A DNA stretch of 59,990 bases, from contig CAMVGU010000021.1 in the NCBI GenBank assembly GCA_947167105.1, positions 1-59,990 on the forward strand, read 5' to 3'. A program made the position numbers and the translations under genes. Of the stretch, positions 6,311 through 15,085 are shown one piece after another (the first letter of the stretch is position 1; each line of letters begins with the position of its first letter). The notes beneath the pieces were generated by a model. It was not told the DNA's origin. It was given only the letters and a program-made list of their open reading frames with translations, and did no database searches. Origin of the DNA: an uncultured Selenomonas sp. GTDB taxonomy: Bacteria > Bacillota > Negativicutes > Selenomonadales > Selenomonadaceae.

Positions 6311-7984
6311 ATGAAGATGACTGGAGCCCAGGCTGTTGTGCAATGCCTGTTGGAACAGGGCGTGAGCACGGTTTTTGGCTATCCCGGCGGCATGATCCTG
6401 CCGCTTTATGATGCCTTGTATGATGTAAAGGACAAGTTGCAGGAAATAGTTGTCACCCATGAGCAGAATGCGGCTCATGCAGCGGATGGCTACGCCCGCG
6501 TTTCGGGCAGGGTAGGTGTCTGCATTGCTACTTCCGGGCCGGGAGCGACGAATTTGGTGACTGGCCTGGCGACGGCTTTCATGGATTCCATTCCTGTTGT
6601 TGCCATTACCGGCCAGGTGGATACAAGTCTTCTGGGGCGGGATGCGTTCCAGGAAACGGATATCCTGGATATTACGATGCCTATCACTAAGCATAATTAC
6701 AAGGTGAAGGATGCCAAGCTGCTGGTGCAGACCATACGGGAGGCCTTTGCGCTGGCTGCTAAGGGTCGCCCCGGCCCGGTGCTGGTGGATGTGCCCCGTG
6801 ACCTGTTCTTTGCTGAGGTGGATTTTGAGCCACGGCAGCCTGTGCAGCAGGAGGTGGGTGAGCCGGATGCCGATTTCCGTATTATTGCGGCGGAGGCCGC
6901 AGAGGAGATTGCAAAGGCCAAACGCCCGGTTGCTATCGTGGGCGGCGGTGTGGTGCGGGCAGGCACGTCCAGGGAAGTCGTGGCCTTTGTCGAGCACTTC
7001 CACTTGCCTGTGGCCCATACCCTGATGGGGCTGGGGGCTATACCCAGTTCTCATCCCCAGTCGGTGGGCTTTGCCGGTATGCATGGCGAGAAGGCAGCCA
7101 ACCATGCCATTGCAGCCGCTGATTTGGTCATAGCCATTGGCAGCCGTTTCGGTGATCGCCAGACGGGTAATGTAAAAAAGTATATGGAGGGCACGAAATT
7201 CATCCATATCGACATCGACCCGGCGGAAATCGACAAGAATGTGGGCAGCGCCCTGGGCCTTGCGGGTGATATGCGTGTTATCCTGAAGCTCCTGACACGC
7301 CACGAGCCGGGCAGTGATCTGGCAGACTGGTGGGAGCAGGTCAATAGCTGGCGCGAGACTTATGAATACGATTACCAGCAGAGCCGCCTGACCGTGCCCT
7401 GGGCCATGCACCAGGTGGCAAACGCCACCCAGGGCAAGTCCTACGCCTATGCCACGGATGTGGGACAGCATCAGATGTGGGCGGCGCTGCACCTGAAAAT
7501 TGAGGAACCGCGTACCTGGCTGACCTCCGGGGGGCTGGGCACCATGGGTTTCGGCCTGCCTGCTGCCATGGGAGCGCAGGTCTATTATGGCAGGGAGCGC
7601 CGCGTGATACATGTGGCAGGCGACGGCGGCATCAAGATGACGGGCAACGAATACTACACGATTTCCCGCCTGCATCTGCCCATTATCTCCATTATTGTGA
7701 ACAATACCAGCCTGGGCATGATCCGTCAGTTGCAGAAGGTCATGTATAAGGAACGCTATATTGCCTGCGAATTCGAGCAGGATATGGATTACGCAGCCTA
7801 TGCCGAAAGCTTCGGCATTCACGCCGAAACGGTGGACACCCAGGAAGGCTTTGCGGTGGCACTGCAGGAAGCCCTGGCAGACAGGGACAATCCCCGCGTC
7901 ATTGTGATGAAGGTCTGGCGTTCCTTTGTGGAGCCCATGATTAAGGGCGGCGCGCGCATTGATGAATTCGTGGATTTCAAGTGA
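6311..7984 (+). CDS. ilvB: Acetolactate synthase, large (catalytic) subunit
   Basis: The product has 557 residues. Acetolactate synthase joins two pyruvates, or pyruvate and 2-ketobutyrate, in the first common step of valine, leucine and isoleucine synthesis, using thiamine diphosphate and FAD. The N-terminal domain has FGYPGG and VTHEQNAAHAADGYAR with the catalytic glutamate. The middle domain contains VGGGVVRAG, and the C-terminal domain has the ThDP motif GDGGIKMTGNE ending in IIVNN. ATG 6311 has GAGGGATG upstream; an in-frame TTG at 6287 is less likely. No small subunit gene (ilvN) follows, which differs from most ilvB loci: either the regulatory subunit is elsewhere or this is a catabolic or unregulated form. 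surE follows after 16 bases. Confidence 0.9.
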   Translation: MKMTGAQAVVQCLLEQGVSTVFGYPGGMILPLYDALYDVKDKLQEIVVTHEQNAAHAADGYARVSGRVGVCIATSGPGATNLVTGLATAFMDSIPVVAITGQVDTSLLGRDAFQETDILDITMPITKHNYKVKDAKLLVQTIREAFALAAKGRPGPVLVDVPRDLFFAEVDFEPRQPVQQEVGEPDADFRIIAAEAAEEIAKAKRPVAIVGGGVVRAGTSREVVAFVEHFHLPVAHTLMGLGAIPSSHPQSVGFAGMHGEKAANHAIAAADLVIAIGSRFGDRQTGNVKKYMEGTKFIHIDIDPAEIDKNVGSALGLAGDMRVILKLLTRHEPGSDLADWWEQVNSWRETYEYDYQQSRLTVPWAMHQVANATQGKSYAYATDVGQHQMWAALHLKIEEPRTWLTSGGLGTMGFGLPAAMGAQVYYGRERRVIHVAGDGGIKMTGNEYYTISRLHLPIISIIVNNTSLGMIRQLQKVMYKERYIACEFEQDMDYAAYAESFGIHAETVDTQEGFAVALQEALADRDNPRVIVMKVWRSFVEPMIKGGARIDEFVDFK

Positions 7985-8000
7985 TTTTCAAGGAGTAAAG

Positions 8001-8768
8001 ATGAGAATACTGCTTTCCAATGATGATGGCATCGAGTCCCGTGGGATCGAGGCACTGGTGCGGGCCCTGCATGCAGACCATGAGGTCGTGCTGTCCGCTC
8101 CTTTGCAGCAGCAGAGCGGGATGGCCCATGCCCTGACCGTGCGCAGGTCCATGGAACTGGTGCAAAACAAGCGGCTGGAGGAAAAATACGGAGTAGAAGC
8201 CTGGGCCGTTGCGGGCACGCCTACGGACAGCGTCAAGTTGTACCTGGAGGCACTGGCGGAAACCAAGCCTGATGTTGTGATTTCCGGCATTAACCATGGC
8301 GCGAACCTGGCCACGGATATATTGTATTCGGGTACGGTGGGCGCTGCCCTGGAAGGCTTTCTGCACGAGATTCCGTCCTTCGCTGTTTCGTTGGATATAG
8401 AAAGCGAGATTCCCTATGAGGAGGCGGCGGTTATCTTCGCGGCCTATATGGAGGAGGTTCTGGCAGAGCATAGCGGCACCGGGGGAAAGCACGCTTTCTT
8501 GTATAACGTGAACTTTCCGCGCCGTTTCAGCGAGGCAGGGCCGGAGTTTGTGCTGAGCCGTCAGGGCGGGCGCGATTATAAGAATGCCTTTCAGCGTGAG
8601 GAGCGTGCCGATGGCCGCGTCTTTTACACCATGGGCGGCGATATCTGGGATACCGATAAGGGAGAGGCCACGGATATTTATGCAGTGGAAGCCGGCCTGA
8701 TTGCCGTGACGCCGCTGATTACGGATATGACGGACTACCGTGTACTGGATGAGCGTCTGCAGAAATAG
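8001..8768 (+). CDS. surE: 5'-nucleotidase SurE
   Basis: The product has 255 residues and is a metal-dependent nucleoside 5'-monophosphate phosphatase. The signature LLSNDDGIES at the N-terminus carries the metal-binding aspartates. APLQQQSGMAHALT, GTPTDSVKLYL and SGINHGANLATDILYSGTVGAALEG are the conserved family blocks. ATG 8001 has AAGGAG seven bases upstream. It directly follows ilvB and precedes the SAH-handling genes. Its stop codon overlaps the -35 box of the ahcY promoter. Nothing unusual is seen. Confidence 0.93.
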   Translation: MRILLSNDDGIESRGIEALVRALHADHEVVLSAPLQQQSGMAHALTVRRSMELVQNKRLEEKYGVEAWAVAGTPTDSVKLYLEALAETKPDVVISGINHGANLATDILYSGTVGAALEGFLHEIPSFAVSLDIESEIPYEEAAVIFAAYMEEVLAEHSGTGGKHAFLYNVNFPRRFSEAGPEFVLSRQGGRDYKNAFQREERADGRVFYTMGGDIWDTDKGEATDIYAVEAGLIAVTPLITDMTDYRVLDERLQK

Positions 8769-8795
8769 ACATTGTGCGGCTGTTCGTGGTACAAT
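8766..8795 (+). promoter_or_regulatory. Promoter of the ahcY operon
   Basis: TAGACA (8766-8771) and an extended -10, TGG then TACAAT (8790-8795), are 18 bases apart. The -35 box contains the surE stop codon. The 37-base leader is too short for an SAH riboswitch and shows none of its conserved bases. Confidence 0.6.
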
Positions 8796-8832
8796 GGAGA
8801 GAGTTTTCGTAAGTTTATGAGGAGGATGCAGA

Positions 8833-10074
8833 ATGGAATCCATGATTAAGGATATTTCCCTGGCCCCGTCCGGGCATGACAAGATTGAATGGGTGAAGAA
8901 TTTCATGCCGGTGATGGCGGCTGCAGACAAGGAGTTTTCCGTTTCCAAGCCCTTTGCAGGCAAGAAGATGGTCATTACCTTGCATCTGGAAGCCAAGACC
9001 GCCTATATGGCGGAGATCTTTCATCATGCCGGTGCGGAAGTGGCAGTAACGGGCAGCAATCCCCTGTCCACCCAGGATGATGTGGCGGCGGCCCTGGTGG
9101 AAGATGGGGTTCATGTCTTTGCCTGGCATGGCTGCACGGATGAGGAATATAATACCTTCATTAACAAGGCCCTGGACATTAAGCCGGATATCGTCATAGA
9201 CGATGGCGGCGATTTGGTGCATATGCTGCATACGACGCGGCGTGAGCTGCTTACGGGTATCATTGGCGGCTCCGAGGAGACCACGACAGGCGTGCATCGC
9301 CTGCGTGCCCTGGCAAGGGACGGCAAGCTGGAATTCCCGATGATTGCGGCTAATGACGCTTATTGCAAATACCTGTTTGATAACCGTTACGGCACGGGCC
9401 AGTCCACCTGGGACGGCATCATGCGTACTACGAATCTGGTCATTGCGGGCAAGACCGTGGTCATAGCCGGTTATGGCTGGTGCGGCAAGGGCGGTGCCAT
9501 GCGGGCGCGGGGCCTGGGCGCGAATGTCATCATCACCGAAGTTGACCCGATTAAGGCCATTGAGGCTGTATTCGACGGCTTCCGCGTAATGCCGATGGAT
9601 GAGGCCGCCAAGGAAGGCGATATTTTCCTGACCCTGACCGGCGATAAGGATGTTATCCGCAGCCAGCATTTCGCAGTGATGAAGAACGGCGCTATGATGT
9701 GCAATGCCGGCCATTTCGATGTGGAAATCAATATCCCTGAACTTGCTGCGGCTTCCAAGTCCCGCCGTACAGTACGCAACAATATCGAGGAATTCGTGCA
9801 GAAGGATGGCCGCAAGCTGTATCTCCTGGCAGAAGGCCGCCTGGTGAACCTGGCTGCAGGGGATGGCCATCCGGCGGAGATTATGGATCTTTCCTTTGGC
9901 GTGCAGTTCTTCTCGGCGCTGCATCTCCTGAAGCATGGCAAGGAAATGACGAAGGATGTGCATATCATGCCGGAGGAAATCAATACGCAGATTGCGGAAA
10001 TCAAGCTGAAGTCCCTGGGTGTCTCCATTGACACGCTGTCCGAGGAGCAGCGTGCTTACCTGAATATGGCGTAG
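8833..10074 (+). CDS. ahcY: Adenosylhomocysteinase (SAH hydrolase), possibly acting on S-inosylhomocysteine
   Basis: The product has 413 residues, the short form that lacks the roughly 40-residue insert of many eukaryotic and proteobacterial enzymes. The enzyme splits S-adenosylhomocysteine to homocysteine and adenosine with bound NAD. Visible motifs are LHLEAKTAYMAE, the substrate and NAD region NDAYCKYLFDNRYGTGQS, the Rossmann loop VIAGYGWCGKG, and NAGHFDVEI. AGGAGG precedes the ATG. The next gene, 11 bases on, is an MTA/SAH deaminase. In Methanocaldococcus the homologous pair works by deaminating SAH and then hydrolysing S-inosylhomocysteine. The same may hold here, but that is inference from order only. 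Confidence 0.92.
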   Translation: MESMIKDISLAPSGHDKIEWVKNFMPVMAAADKEFSVSKPFAGKKMVITLHLEAKTAYMAEIFHHAGAEVAVTGSNPLSTQDDVAAALVEDGVHVFAWHGCTDEEYNTFINKALDIKPDIVIDDGGDLVHMLHTTRRELLTGIIGGSEETTTGVHRLRALARDGKLEFPMIAANDAYCKYLFDNRYGTGQSTWDGIMRTTNLVIAGKTVVIAGYGWCGKGGAMRARGLGANVIITEVDPIKAIEAVFDGFRVMPMDEAAKEGDIFLTLTGDKDVIRSQHFAVMKNGAMMCNAGHFDVEINIPELAAASKSRRTVRNNIEEFVQKDGRKLYLLAEGRLVNLAAGDGHPAEIMDLSFGVQFFSALHLLKHGKEMTKDVHIMPEEINTQIAEIKLKSLGVSIDTLSEEQRAYLNMA

Positions 10075-10085
10075 GGGGGAGCAAG

Positions 10086-11372
10086 ATGCGTATACTGATC
10101 AAGAATGTCCATGCCCTGCTGCCGGACGGCACGACGCCCCTGACCAATATCATGCTGGACGGAACGAAGATTTCAGCCATCGGCGAGGTGCCGGAGGATT
10201 TTCATCCGGCGCGTGTGCTGGACGGAACGGGGCACCTGGCCATACCGGGGCTGGTAAATGCTCATACCCATGCGTCTATGACGCTTCTGCGCAGTTATGC
10301 GGATGATATGAACCTGATGGATTGGCTGCAAAATAAGATCTGGCCGATTGAGGCGGAGATGAATCGTGGCGATATCTATTGGGGGGCCATGCTGGCGGCA
10401 GCAGAAATGATCCGCACCGGCACCACTGCCTTTGCGGATATGTACGGCCCTTTTATGGACGCTGTGGCGGAGGTCGTGATAGATTCCGGCCTGCGGGGAG
10501 TCCTTTCCCGTGGCATCATCGGCGTGGCTCCGGACGGTGAGGCAAAAATCGCAGAGAATACGGCACTGTACCGGGAGTTTCACGGCGCGGGCGAGGGCCG
10601 GGTGACTGTGATGTACGGCCCCCACGCCCTGTACACCTGTCCGCCGGATTTCCTGAAGAAGGTGGCAGCCGAGGCCCAGAAGGTGGGAGCGGAGATTCAT
10701 ATCCATATGTCGGAGACCAAGGGCGAGGTGGAAAACTGCCTGAAGGAGTACGGCAAGCGCCCCTTTGCCCATGTGGAATCCACCGGCATCTTTGACGGCG
10801 GCACACTGGCGGCGCACTGTGTATGGCTGGATGATGAGGATATTTCCATCATCAAAAGGCATGGCATCCGGGTAGCCCACAATCCCGGTAGCAACATGAA
10901 GCTGGCCAGCGGCGTGGCTCCCGTGCCGCGCCTGCTGCAGGAGGGTGTTTGCGTGGCCCTTGGCACGGACGGTGCGTCTTCCAATAACAACCTGGATATG
11001 CTGGAGGAAGTTCAGCTGGCAGCGCTCTTGCATAAGGTTGACAGGCTTGATCCCCTTGCCGTCCCGGCTTTGGAAGCTGTCAGGATGGGAACGGAGTACG
11101 GCGCTCAGGCAGTGGGCCTGAAGGATACGGGCAAGCTTGCAGCGGGGCAGCAGGCGGATATTGCGCTTATCAGCCTGCAGAATACCGCGTTCTGCCCGAA
11201 GCATAACCTCGTGTCCTTGCTGGCATATTCGGCCCGTTCAACTGCCGTAGATACTTTGCTGGTAGCCGGCAAGGTGTTGATGGAAAAGGGCGAGCTGAAG
11301 ACACTGGATGAGGAAAGAATCATGTTCGAGGCCCAGAGATGTGCTGACAGGCTGACCAATTTGCGTAAATAA
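10086..11372 (+). CDS. mtaD: 5'-methylthioadenosine / S-adenosylhomocysteine deaminase
   Basis: The product has 428 residues in the metal-dependent amidohydrolase superfamily. It removes the amino group from the adenine of methylthioadenosine, SAH and related 5'-modified adenosines. The metal-binding NAHTHASM is near residue 56; HIHMSETKGEVE, AAHCVWLDDEDI, VAHNPGSNMKLASG and LGTDGASSNNNLDM follow in family order. The C-terminus holds the usual small beta-sandwich (KLAAGQQADIALI). It is co-transcribed with ahcY. Both enzymes act on SAH, so they either compete or act in series. Confidence 0.9.
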   Translation: MRILIKNVHALLPDGTTPLTNIMLDGTKISAIGEVPEDFHPARVLDGTGHLAIPGLVNAHTHASMTLLRSYADDMNLMDWLQNKIWPIEAEMNRGDIYWGAMLAAAEMIRTGTTAFADMYGPFMDAVAEVVIDSGLRGVLSRGIIGVAPDGEAKIAENTALYREFHGAGEGRVTVMYGPHALYTCPPDFLKKVAAEAQKVGAEIHIHMSETKGEVENCLKEYGKRPFAHVESTGIFDGGTLAAHCVWLDDEDISIIKRHGIRVAHNPGSNMKLASGVAPVPRLLQEGVCVALGTDGASSNNNLDMLEEVQLAALLHKVDRLDPLAVPALEAVRMGTEYGAQAVGLKDTGKLAAGQQADIALISLQNTAFCPKHNLVSLLAYSARSTAVDTLLVAGKVLMEKGELKTLDEERIMFEAQRCADRLTNLRK

Positions 11373-11375
11373 TGC

Positions 11376-11404
11376 TTGCAGGCAGGGAAAGCTTGTGCTA
11401 AAAT
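11376..11404 (+). promoter_or_regulatory. Promoter of rpmB
   Basis: TTGCAG (11376-11381) and TAAAAT (11399-11404) are 17 bases apart, and TGC directly before the -10 box makes it an extended -10. It begins just after the mtaD stop codon. Confidence 0.75.
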
Positions 11405-11464
11405 ATTTTCATTGCGTGTTGGGAGATTGTTCATGTACAGTTCCCAATTAAGGAGGTGAATAGC

Positions 11465-11656
11465 ATGGCAAGTGTTTGCGAAATTTGTGCAAAGGGTGAA
11501 ATGAGCGGCAATAACGTCAGCCACTCCCACTTGAAGACCAAGCGTAAGTGGAAGCCTAACATTCAGCGCGTCCGCGCTGTTGTCAACGGTGAAGTCAAGC
11601 GTCTTAACGTTTGCACGCGTTGCCTGCGTTCCGGCAAGGTGCAACGTGCCCTGTAA
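11465..11656 (+). CDS. rpmB: 50S ribosomal protein L28, zinc-binding form
   Basis: The product has 63 residues and is an rRNA-binding protein of the large subunit. It begins MASVCEICAKG and has SHSHLKTKRKWKPNIQRVRA and CTRCLRSGKVQ. The two CxxC pairs show that it is the zinc-ribbon (C+) form; bacteria often replace this form with a cysteine-free copy under zinc shortage. AAGGAGGTG precedes the ATG. It is a single-gene transcript with its own promoter and terminator. Confidence 0.95.
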   Translation: MASVCEICAKGEMSGNNVSHSHLKTKRKWKPNIQRVRAVVNGEVKRLNVCTRCLRSGKVQRAL

Positions 11657-11687
11657 TTTCTTTTGCGCAAGAGAAATTTCAATACAA

Positions 11688-11711
11688 GGAGGCCAGCGGG
11701 CCTCCTTTTTT
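11688..11711 (+). terminator. Terminator of rpmB
   Basis: GGAGGCC (11688-11694) pairs with GGCCTCC (11699-11705), followed by six T. A second, weaker hairpin (AATTTCT with AGAAATT around a TTGCGCAA palindrome) sits just before it near 11656-11679. Confidence 0.9.
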
Positions 11712-11828
11712 CGTTCCTTTTTTGGGGCAAAATAGCAGGATAATCCGGATAGGTGTCGAAATTGCCACACAAGAGAAAATTAAGGAAGGTTTGCTCTATG
11801 TTTTTATGCAAGAAAGGGAGATGCAATT

Positions 11829-13133
11829 ATGGGTCTGATTCAAGCAGCAATTGGTTCTGTGGGCGGCACTTTGGCGGATCAATGGAAGGAATTCTTCTCC
11901 TGTGATGCCTTGGATGCAAATGTTCTTGTGGCGCGGGGAACCAAAAAAGTGAATGGCCGCAGCTCTAACACCAGCGGTGATGACAACGTTATTACTGACG
12001 GCTCGAAAATCGTGGTTGCCAACGGTCAGTGCGTAATTACCGTGTCCCAGGGCAAAATTGTCGAGGTATGCGCACAGCCCGGCGAGTACATTTATGATGC
12101 AGGCACGGCGCCTACGGTCTTTAACGGTGATTTGGGCACGAATCTCGAAGCTACGCTGCGCACCATGGCGAACCGCTTCACCTATGGGGGGATTGCGCCC
12201 CAGGATCAGCGCATCTATTATGTCAACACAAAGGAAATAGTGGGACGCAAATTCGGCACGGCCCAGCCCGTACCCTTCAGGAACCTGGTGGAGGAAACCA
12301 ACCAGAAGCTGAATATCCATATTCGCTGCTTTGGCAGCTACAGCATCCGCATCGTGGACCCGGTGGCCTTTTATGCAAATGTCTGCGGCAATATCGAGGA
12401 TGAGTATCGCCTGGACGATGAACTGGCTACCCAGATGCGGGGTGAATTTATGATGTCCCTGGGGCAGGGCCTTGCCAAGGCTGCTGGCCCTACGGGCATG
12501 CCTTACATTGATTTGCCGCTGCATACGATGGAGCTGGCTGATGGCCTTAATGAAGCCCTGAGCAAGAAGTGGGGCGAACTCCGTGGCATCAAGATTGTGT
12601 CCGTGGCTATTGAGAGCGTTACGGCCCTGCCGGAGGATGAGGAGAAAATCTCCAAGCTGCAGGAGGCTCGCAGCAACCGCTTGCAGGATATGGAGCTGGG
12701 CGCAATGCTGGGCAGCAACGCGGCTGCACAGCAGGGCATGATGGTCAATGCGGCAGCGACGGCGATGCAGTCGGCTGCCAGCAATCCCAACGGCGCCATG
12801 GCAGGCTTTATGGGCATGGGCATGGCCCAGCAGGCAGCTTCCGGTGTCCAGGTAGGCCAGACCTTTGGAGGGCAGCAGCCTGCACAGCAGCCGGCCGCAG
12901 CGGGGGGCTGGACTTGCAGTTGCGGTGCCCGGAACACGGGCAAGTTCTGCCAGAATTGCGGCAAGCCCCAGCCTGCCCCGGCAGCCGCCTGGACTTGCAG
13001 CTGCGGCGCCCAGAACACAGGCAAGTTCTGCCAGAACTGCGGCAAACCCGCTCCGGCAGCAGAATGGACCTGCCAGTGCGGTGCGGTGAATAAGGGCAAA
13101 TTCTGTCAGAACTGCGGCCAGGCTCGTCCATAA
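11829..13133 (+). CDS. SPFH-domain protein with three C-terminal zinc ribbons (YdjI-like)
   Basis: The product has 434 residues. Residues 1-300 form an SPFH/virion core-like domain of the YdjI type (QWKEFFSCDALD, LVARGTKKVNGRSSNTSGDDNVITDGS, then VCAQPGEYIYD). A Met/Ala/Gln-rich linker follows (about 300-358). Three near-identical ribbons then start at about residues 361, 388 and 413, each reading WTCxCGAxNxGKFCQNCG. YdjI in Bacillus works at the membrane with YdjG and a PspA homologue in the envelope stress response. The next gene here is a zinc-ribbon membrane protein, which fits a YdjG-like partner. No PspA gene is nearby. Most homologues carry one ribbon, so the tandem triplication is a local feature. 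Confidence 0.75.
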   Translation: MGLIQAAIGSVGGTLADQWKEFFSCDALDANVLVARGTKKVNGRSSNTSGDDNVITDGSKIVVANGQCVITVSQGKIVEVCAQPGEYIYDAGTAPTVFNGDLGTNLEATLRTMANRFTYGGIAPQDQRIYYVNTKEIVGRKFGTAQPVPFRNLVEETNQKLNIHIRCFGSYSIRIVDPVAFYANVCGNIEDEYRLDDELATQMRGEFMMSLGQGLAKAAGPTGMPYIDLPLHTMELADGLNEALSKKWGELRGIKIVSVAIESVTALPEDEEKISKLQEARSNRLQDMELGAMLGSNAAAQQGMMVNAAATAMQSAASNPNGAMAGFMGMGMAQQAASGVQVGQTFGGQQPAQQPAAAGGWTCSCGARNTGKFCQNCGKPQPAPAAAWTCSCGAQNTGKFCQNCGKPAPAAEWTCQCGAVNKGKFCQNCGQARP

Positions 13134-13158
13134 GCTGTACCAGGAGGGAAGTGATTGC

Positions 13159-14481
13159 ATGGCAGAGTCGACAGTGGCATATAAATGCCCTAATTGCAAG
13201 GCTCCGCTGAGCTTCAAGCCGGGTGACGATAAAGTTACCTGTGAATACTGCGGCACGGAGATAGATATCGCGACTGTGGACGCGATGTTTGAGAAGGAGC
13301 AGGAGCGGGCGGCCAAGGCCCAGGCGGAGAAGGAAGCCAAGTGGGCGACTGAGGATGCGGGGGGCCAGTTCACGGCGGAAGAAACGGAAATGATGCGCCA
13401 GTTCACCTGCTCCGCCTGCGGCGCGGCACTGGTGGCGGACGGCAATACCATGGCGACGGAATGTGTGTACTGCGGCAATCCGACCATGGTGCCATCCCGC
13501 TTTGACGGCATGATCAAGCCGGACTATGTGATTCCTTTCAAGAAAGACAAAAAGGAAGCCGTAGCGGCACTGAAGAAATTCTACGAGGGCAAGATTCTCC
13601 TGCCGAATGCCTTCAAGAGCAATAACCGCGTCCAGGATATCCAGTCAATGTATGTGCCTTTCTGGCTGTTTGATGCGGAGATTACGGCCAGCGCCGTCTT
13701 TGAGGCGGAGGAAGACCATGTGACGGAGACGGAGGATGAGCGCATCATTGATACTGCCCATTACGACTGCAGCCGCGAAGGCTGCATGAGCTTCACGCGC
13801 ATCCCCGTGGATGGCAGCGATAAAATGGATGATGACTACATGGACAGTATCGCGCCCTTTGACTACAGCGATATGGTTGAGTTCTCCGCTGCTTATCTGA
13901 CAGGCTATCTGGCAGATAAATACGATGTGGATGCAGAGGCTTCCGTGCCCAGGGCAGATGAACGCATCGAGAACAGCGCGGTAGGCCAGCTCCGCAATAC
14001 TGTCACGGGCTATGATCGTGTGAGCGAAAAAGAGCATTATATCGTGAAGGATAACGGCAGCGTCTCCTATGCCATGGTGCCGGTCTGGATTCTGACCACC
14101 AAATACGAAAAAAAGCCTTATACTTTTATGATGAACGGGCAGACAGGCAAGGTGGTGGGTTCCCTGCCCTATGACAAGACCAAGGCGCTGCTCTACCCCG
14201 GCGCTGCGGGGATCATATTGTTGCCTATCGTGTACTTCCTTGCCAAAGCCTTGATAGACAAGCCGAGCTCCGGCATGCTGTGGGGCATTGCCATTGTCGG
14301 TGCCATCATCGGTGCAGTGCTCGTGCGCATGGGCTTGATGGCGCAGCTCTCGAATGTTGCCCATGAGACTCATGCGGATCATTATCTGGATGAAGGCTCC
14401 TTCAACCTGACGGAGAGGGATGATACCTATCTCTACACAACCACAAGGGTGGAAAGAAAGTCAAAGAAGAATGACGATTGA
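13159..14481 (+). CDS. Zinc-ribbon membrane protein (TFIIB-type ribbon), partner of the SPFH protein
   Basis: The product has 440 residues. It starts with a TFIIB-like ribbon (CPNC at residue 10, CEYCGTE near 28), then a charged coiled stretch, then a second ribbon (CSACGAAL, CVYCGNP). A long soluble beta-rich region follows. Two membrane helices lie near residues 345-367 and 374-395 (LLYPGAAGIILLPIVYFLAKALI; GMLWGIAIVGAIIGAVLV), with a charged C-terminal tail. The layout fits a membrane-anchored scaffold that recruits the SPFH protein encoded 25 bases upstream, as YdjG does with YdjI. Its biochemical function is unknown. AGGAGGG precedes the ATG. Confidence 0.65.
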   Translation: MAESTVAYKCPNCKAPLSFKPGDDKVTCEYCGTEIDIATVDAMFEKEQERAAKAQAEKEAKWATEDAGGQFTAEETEMMRQFTCSACGAALVADGNTMATECVYCGNPTMVPSRFDGMIKPDYVIPFKKDKKEAVAALKKFYEGKILLPNAFKSNNRVQDIQSMYVPFWLFDAEITASAVFEAEEDHVTETEDERIIDTAHYDCSREGCMSFTRIPVDGSDKMDDDYMDSIAPFDYSDMVEFSAAYLTGYLADKYDVDAEASVPRADERIENSAVGQLRNTVTGYDRVSEKEHYIVKDNGSVSYAMVPVWILTTKYEKKPYTFMMNGQTGKVVGSLPYDKTKALLYPGAAGIILLPIVYFLAKALIDKPSSGMLWGIAIVGAIIGAVLVRMGLMAQLSNVAHETHADHYLDEGSFNLTERDDTYLYTTTRVERKSKKNDD

Positions 14482-14501
14482 TGGGAAAGGTGGATTGCAG
14501 C

Positions 14502-15014
14502 ATGGATTTTCTGGAACTGGCACAGGCTCGTTATTCCTGCAAGAAATTTGACGGCCGCACAGTCGCAAAGGAGCAGTTGGAAAAGGTGCTGGAGGCGGGG
14601 AGGCTTGCTCCGACAGCCAAGAATAACCAGCCCCAGCACATTTATGTATTGCAGTCTGAGGAGTCCCTGGCCAAGGTGGATCAGTTGACGCCCTGCCGCT
14701 ACGGTGCGCCCGTGGTGCTTGCAGTAGCCCACGATACGGGCAATGTTTTCCATTATCCCGGCGACAAATACGATTCCGGGGCAGAGGATGCTGCCATCGT
14801 GGCGACCCATCTGGTGCTGGGCGCCAAGGCTATAGGACTTGATACTTGCTGGCTGAATTTCTTTGACCCGGATAAGGCCAAGGAACTTTTGCAACTGCCG
14901 GAGAACGAGGAAGTCACCATCCTGATAGATCTTGGCTACGCTGCAGAGGGAGTGCGTCCCCTGGCAAATCATGCCAGCAGGAAACCCCTTGCGGAGACTG
15001 TCACATACTGCTGA
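14502..15014 (+). CDS. Nitroreductase-family flavoprotein
   Basis: The product has 170 residues, the normal size for the small FMN-dependent nitroreductase family, which reduces quinones or nitro compounds with NAD(P)H. Family signs are the N-terminal RYSCKKFDGRTV (the usual form is RRSxRxF), APTAKNNQPQHIYV, and the C-terminal GAKAIGLDTCWL and ILIDLGYAAEGV. I chose ATG 14502, with AAAGGTGG upstream; the in-frame TTG and ATG at 14478-14483 overlap the previous gene. The substrate cannot be told. It is the last gene before a strong hairpin shared with the convergent ferredoxin-like gene. Confidence 0.88.
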   Translation: MDFLELAQARYSCKKFDGRTVAKEQLEKVLEAGRLAPTAKNNQPQHIYVLQSEESLAKVDQLTPCRYGAPVVLAVAHDTGNVFHYPGDKYDSGAEDAAIVATHLVLGAKAIGLDTCWLNFFDPDKAKELLQLPENEEVTILIDLGYAAEGVRPLANHASRKPLAETVTYC

Positions 15015-15030
15015 ATACGGTAAACGAAAA

Positions 15031-15068
15031 GGGGCTGCTGCACATCGCCTGTCATGTGCAGCAGCCCC
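15031..15068. terminator. Strong hairpin between convergent genes
   Basis: Fifteen-base perfect arms (15031-15045 and 15054-15068) enclose an eight-base loop. On the minus strand the hairpin is followed by TTTTCGTTT, so it best ends the DUF362 gene. On the plus strand there is no T-run, but it may still block read-through. Confidence 0.8.
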
Positions 15069-15085
15069 TCATTCATGTAAGGGCG

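Noticed and set aside
6284..7822. Minus-strand open frame of 512 residues
   Set aside because: It is a shadow of ilvB, rich in His/Gln/Arg with no domain pattern. Long antisense frames are expected opposite this kind of codon use.
8769..8832. SAH riboswitch before ahcY
   Set aside because: The stretch between promoter and start is only 37 bases and lacks the conserved sequences of the motif.
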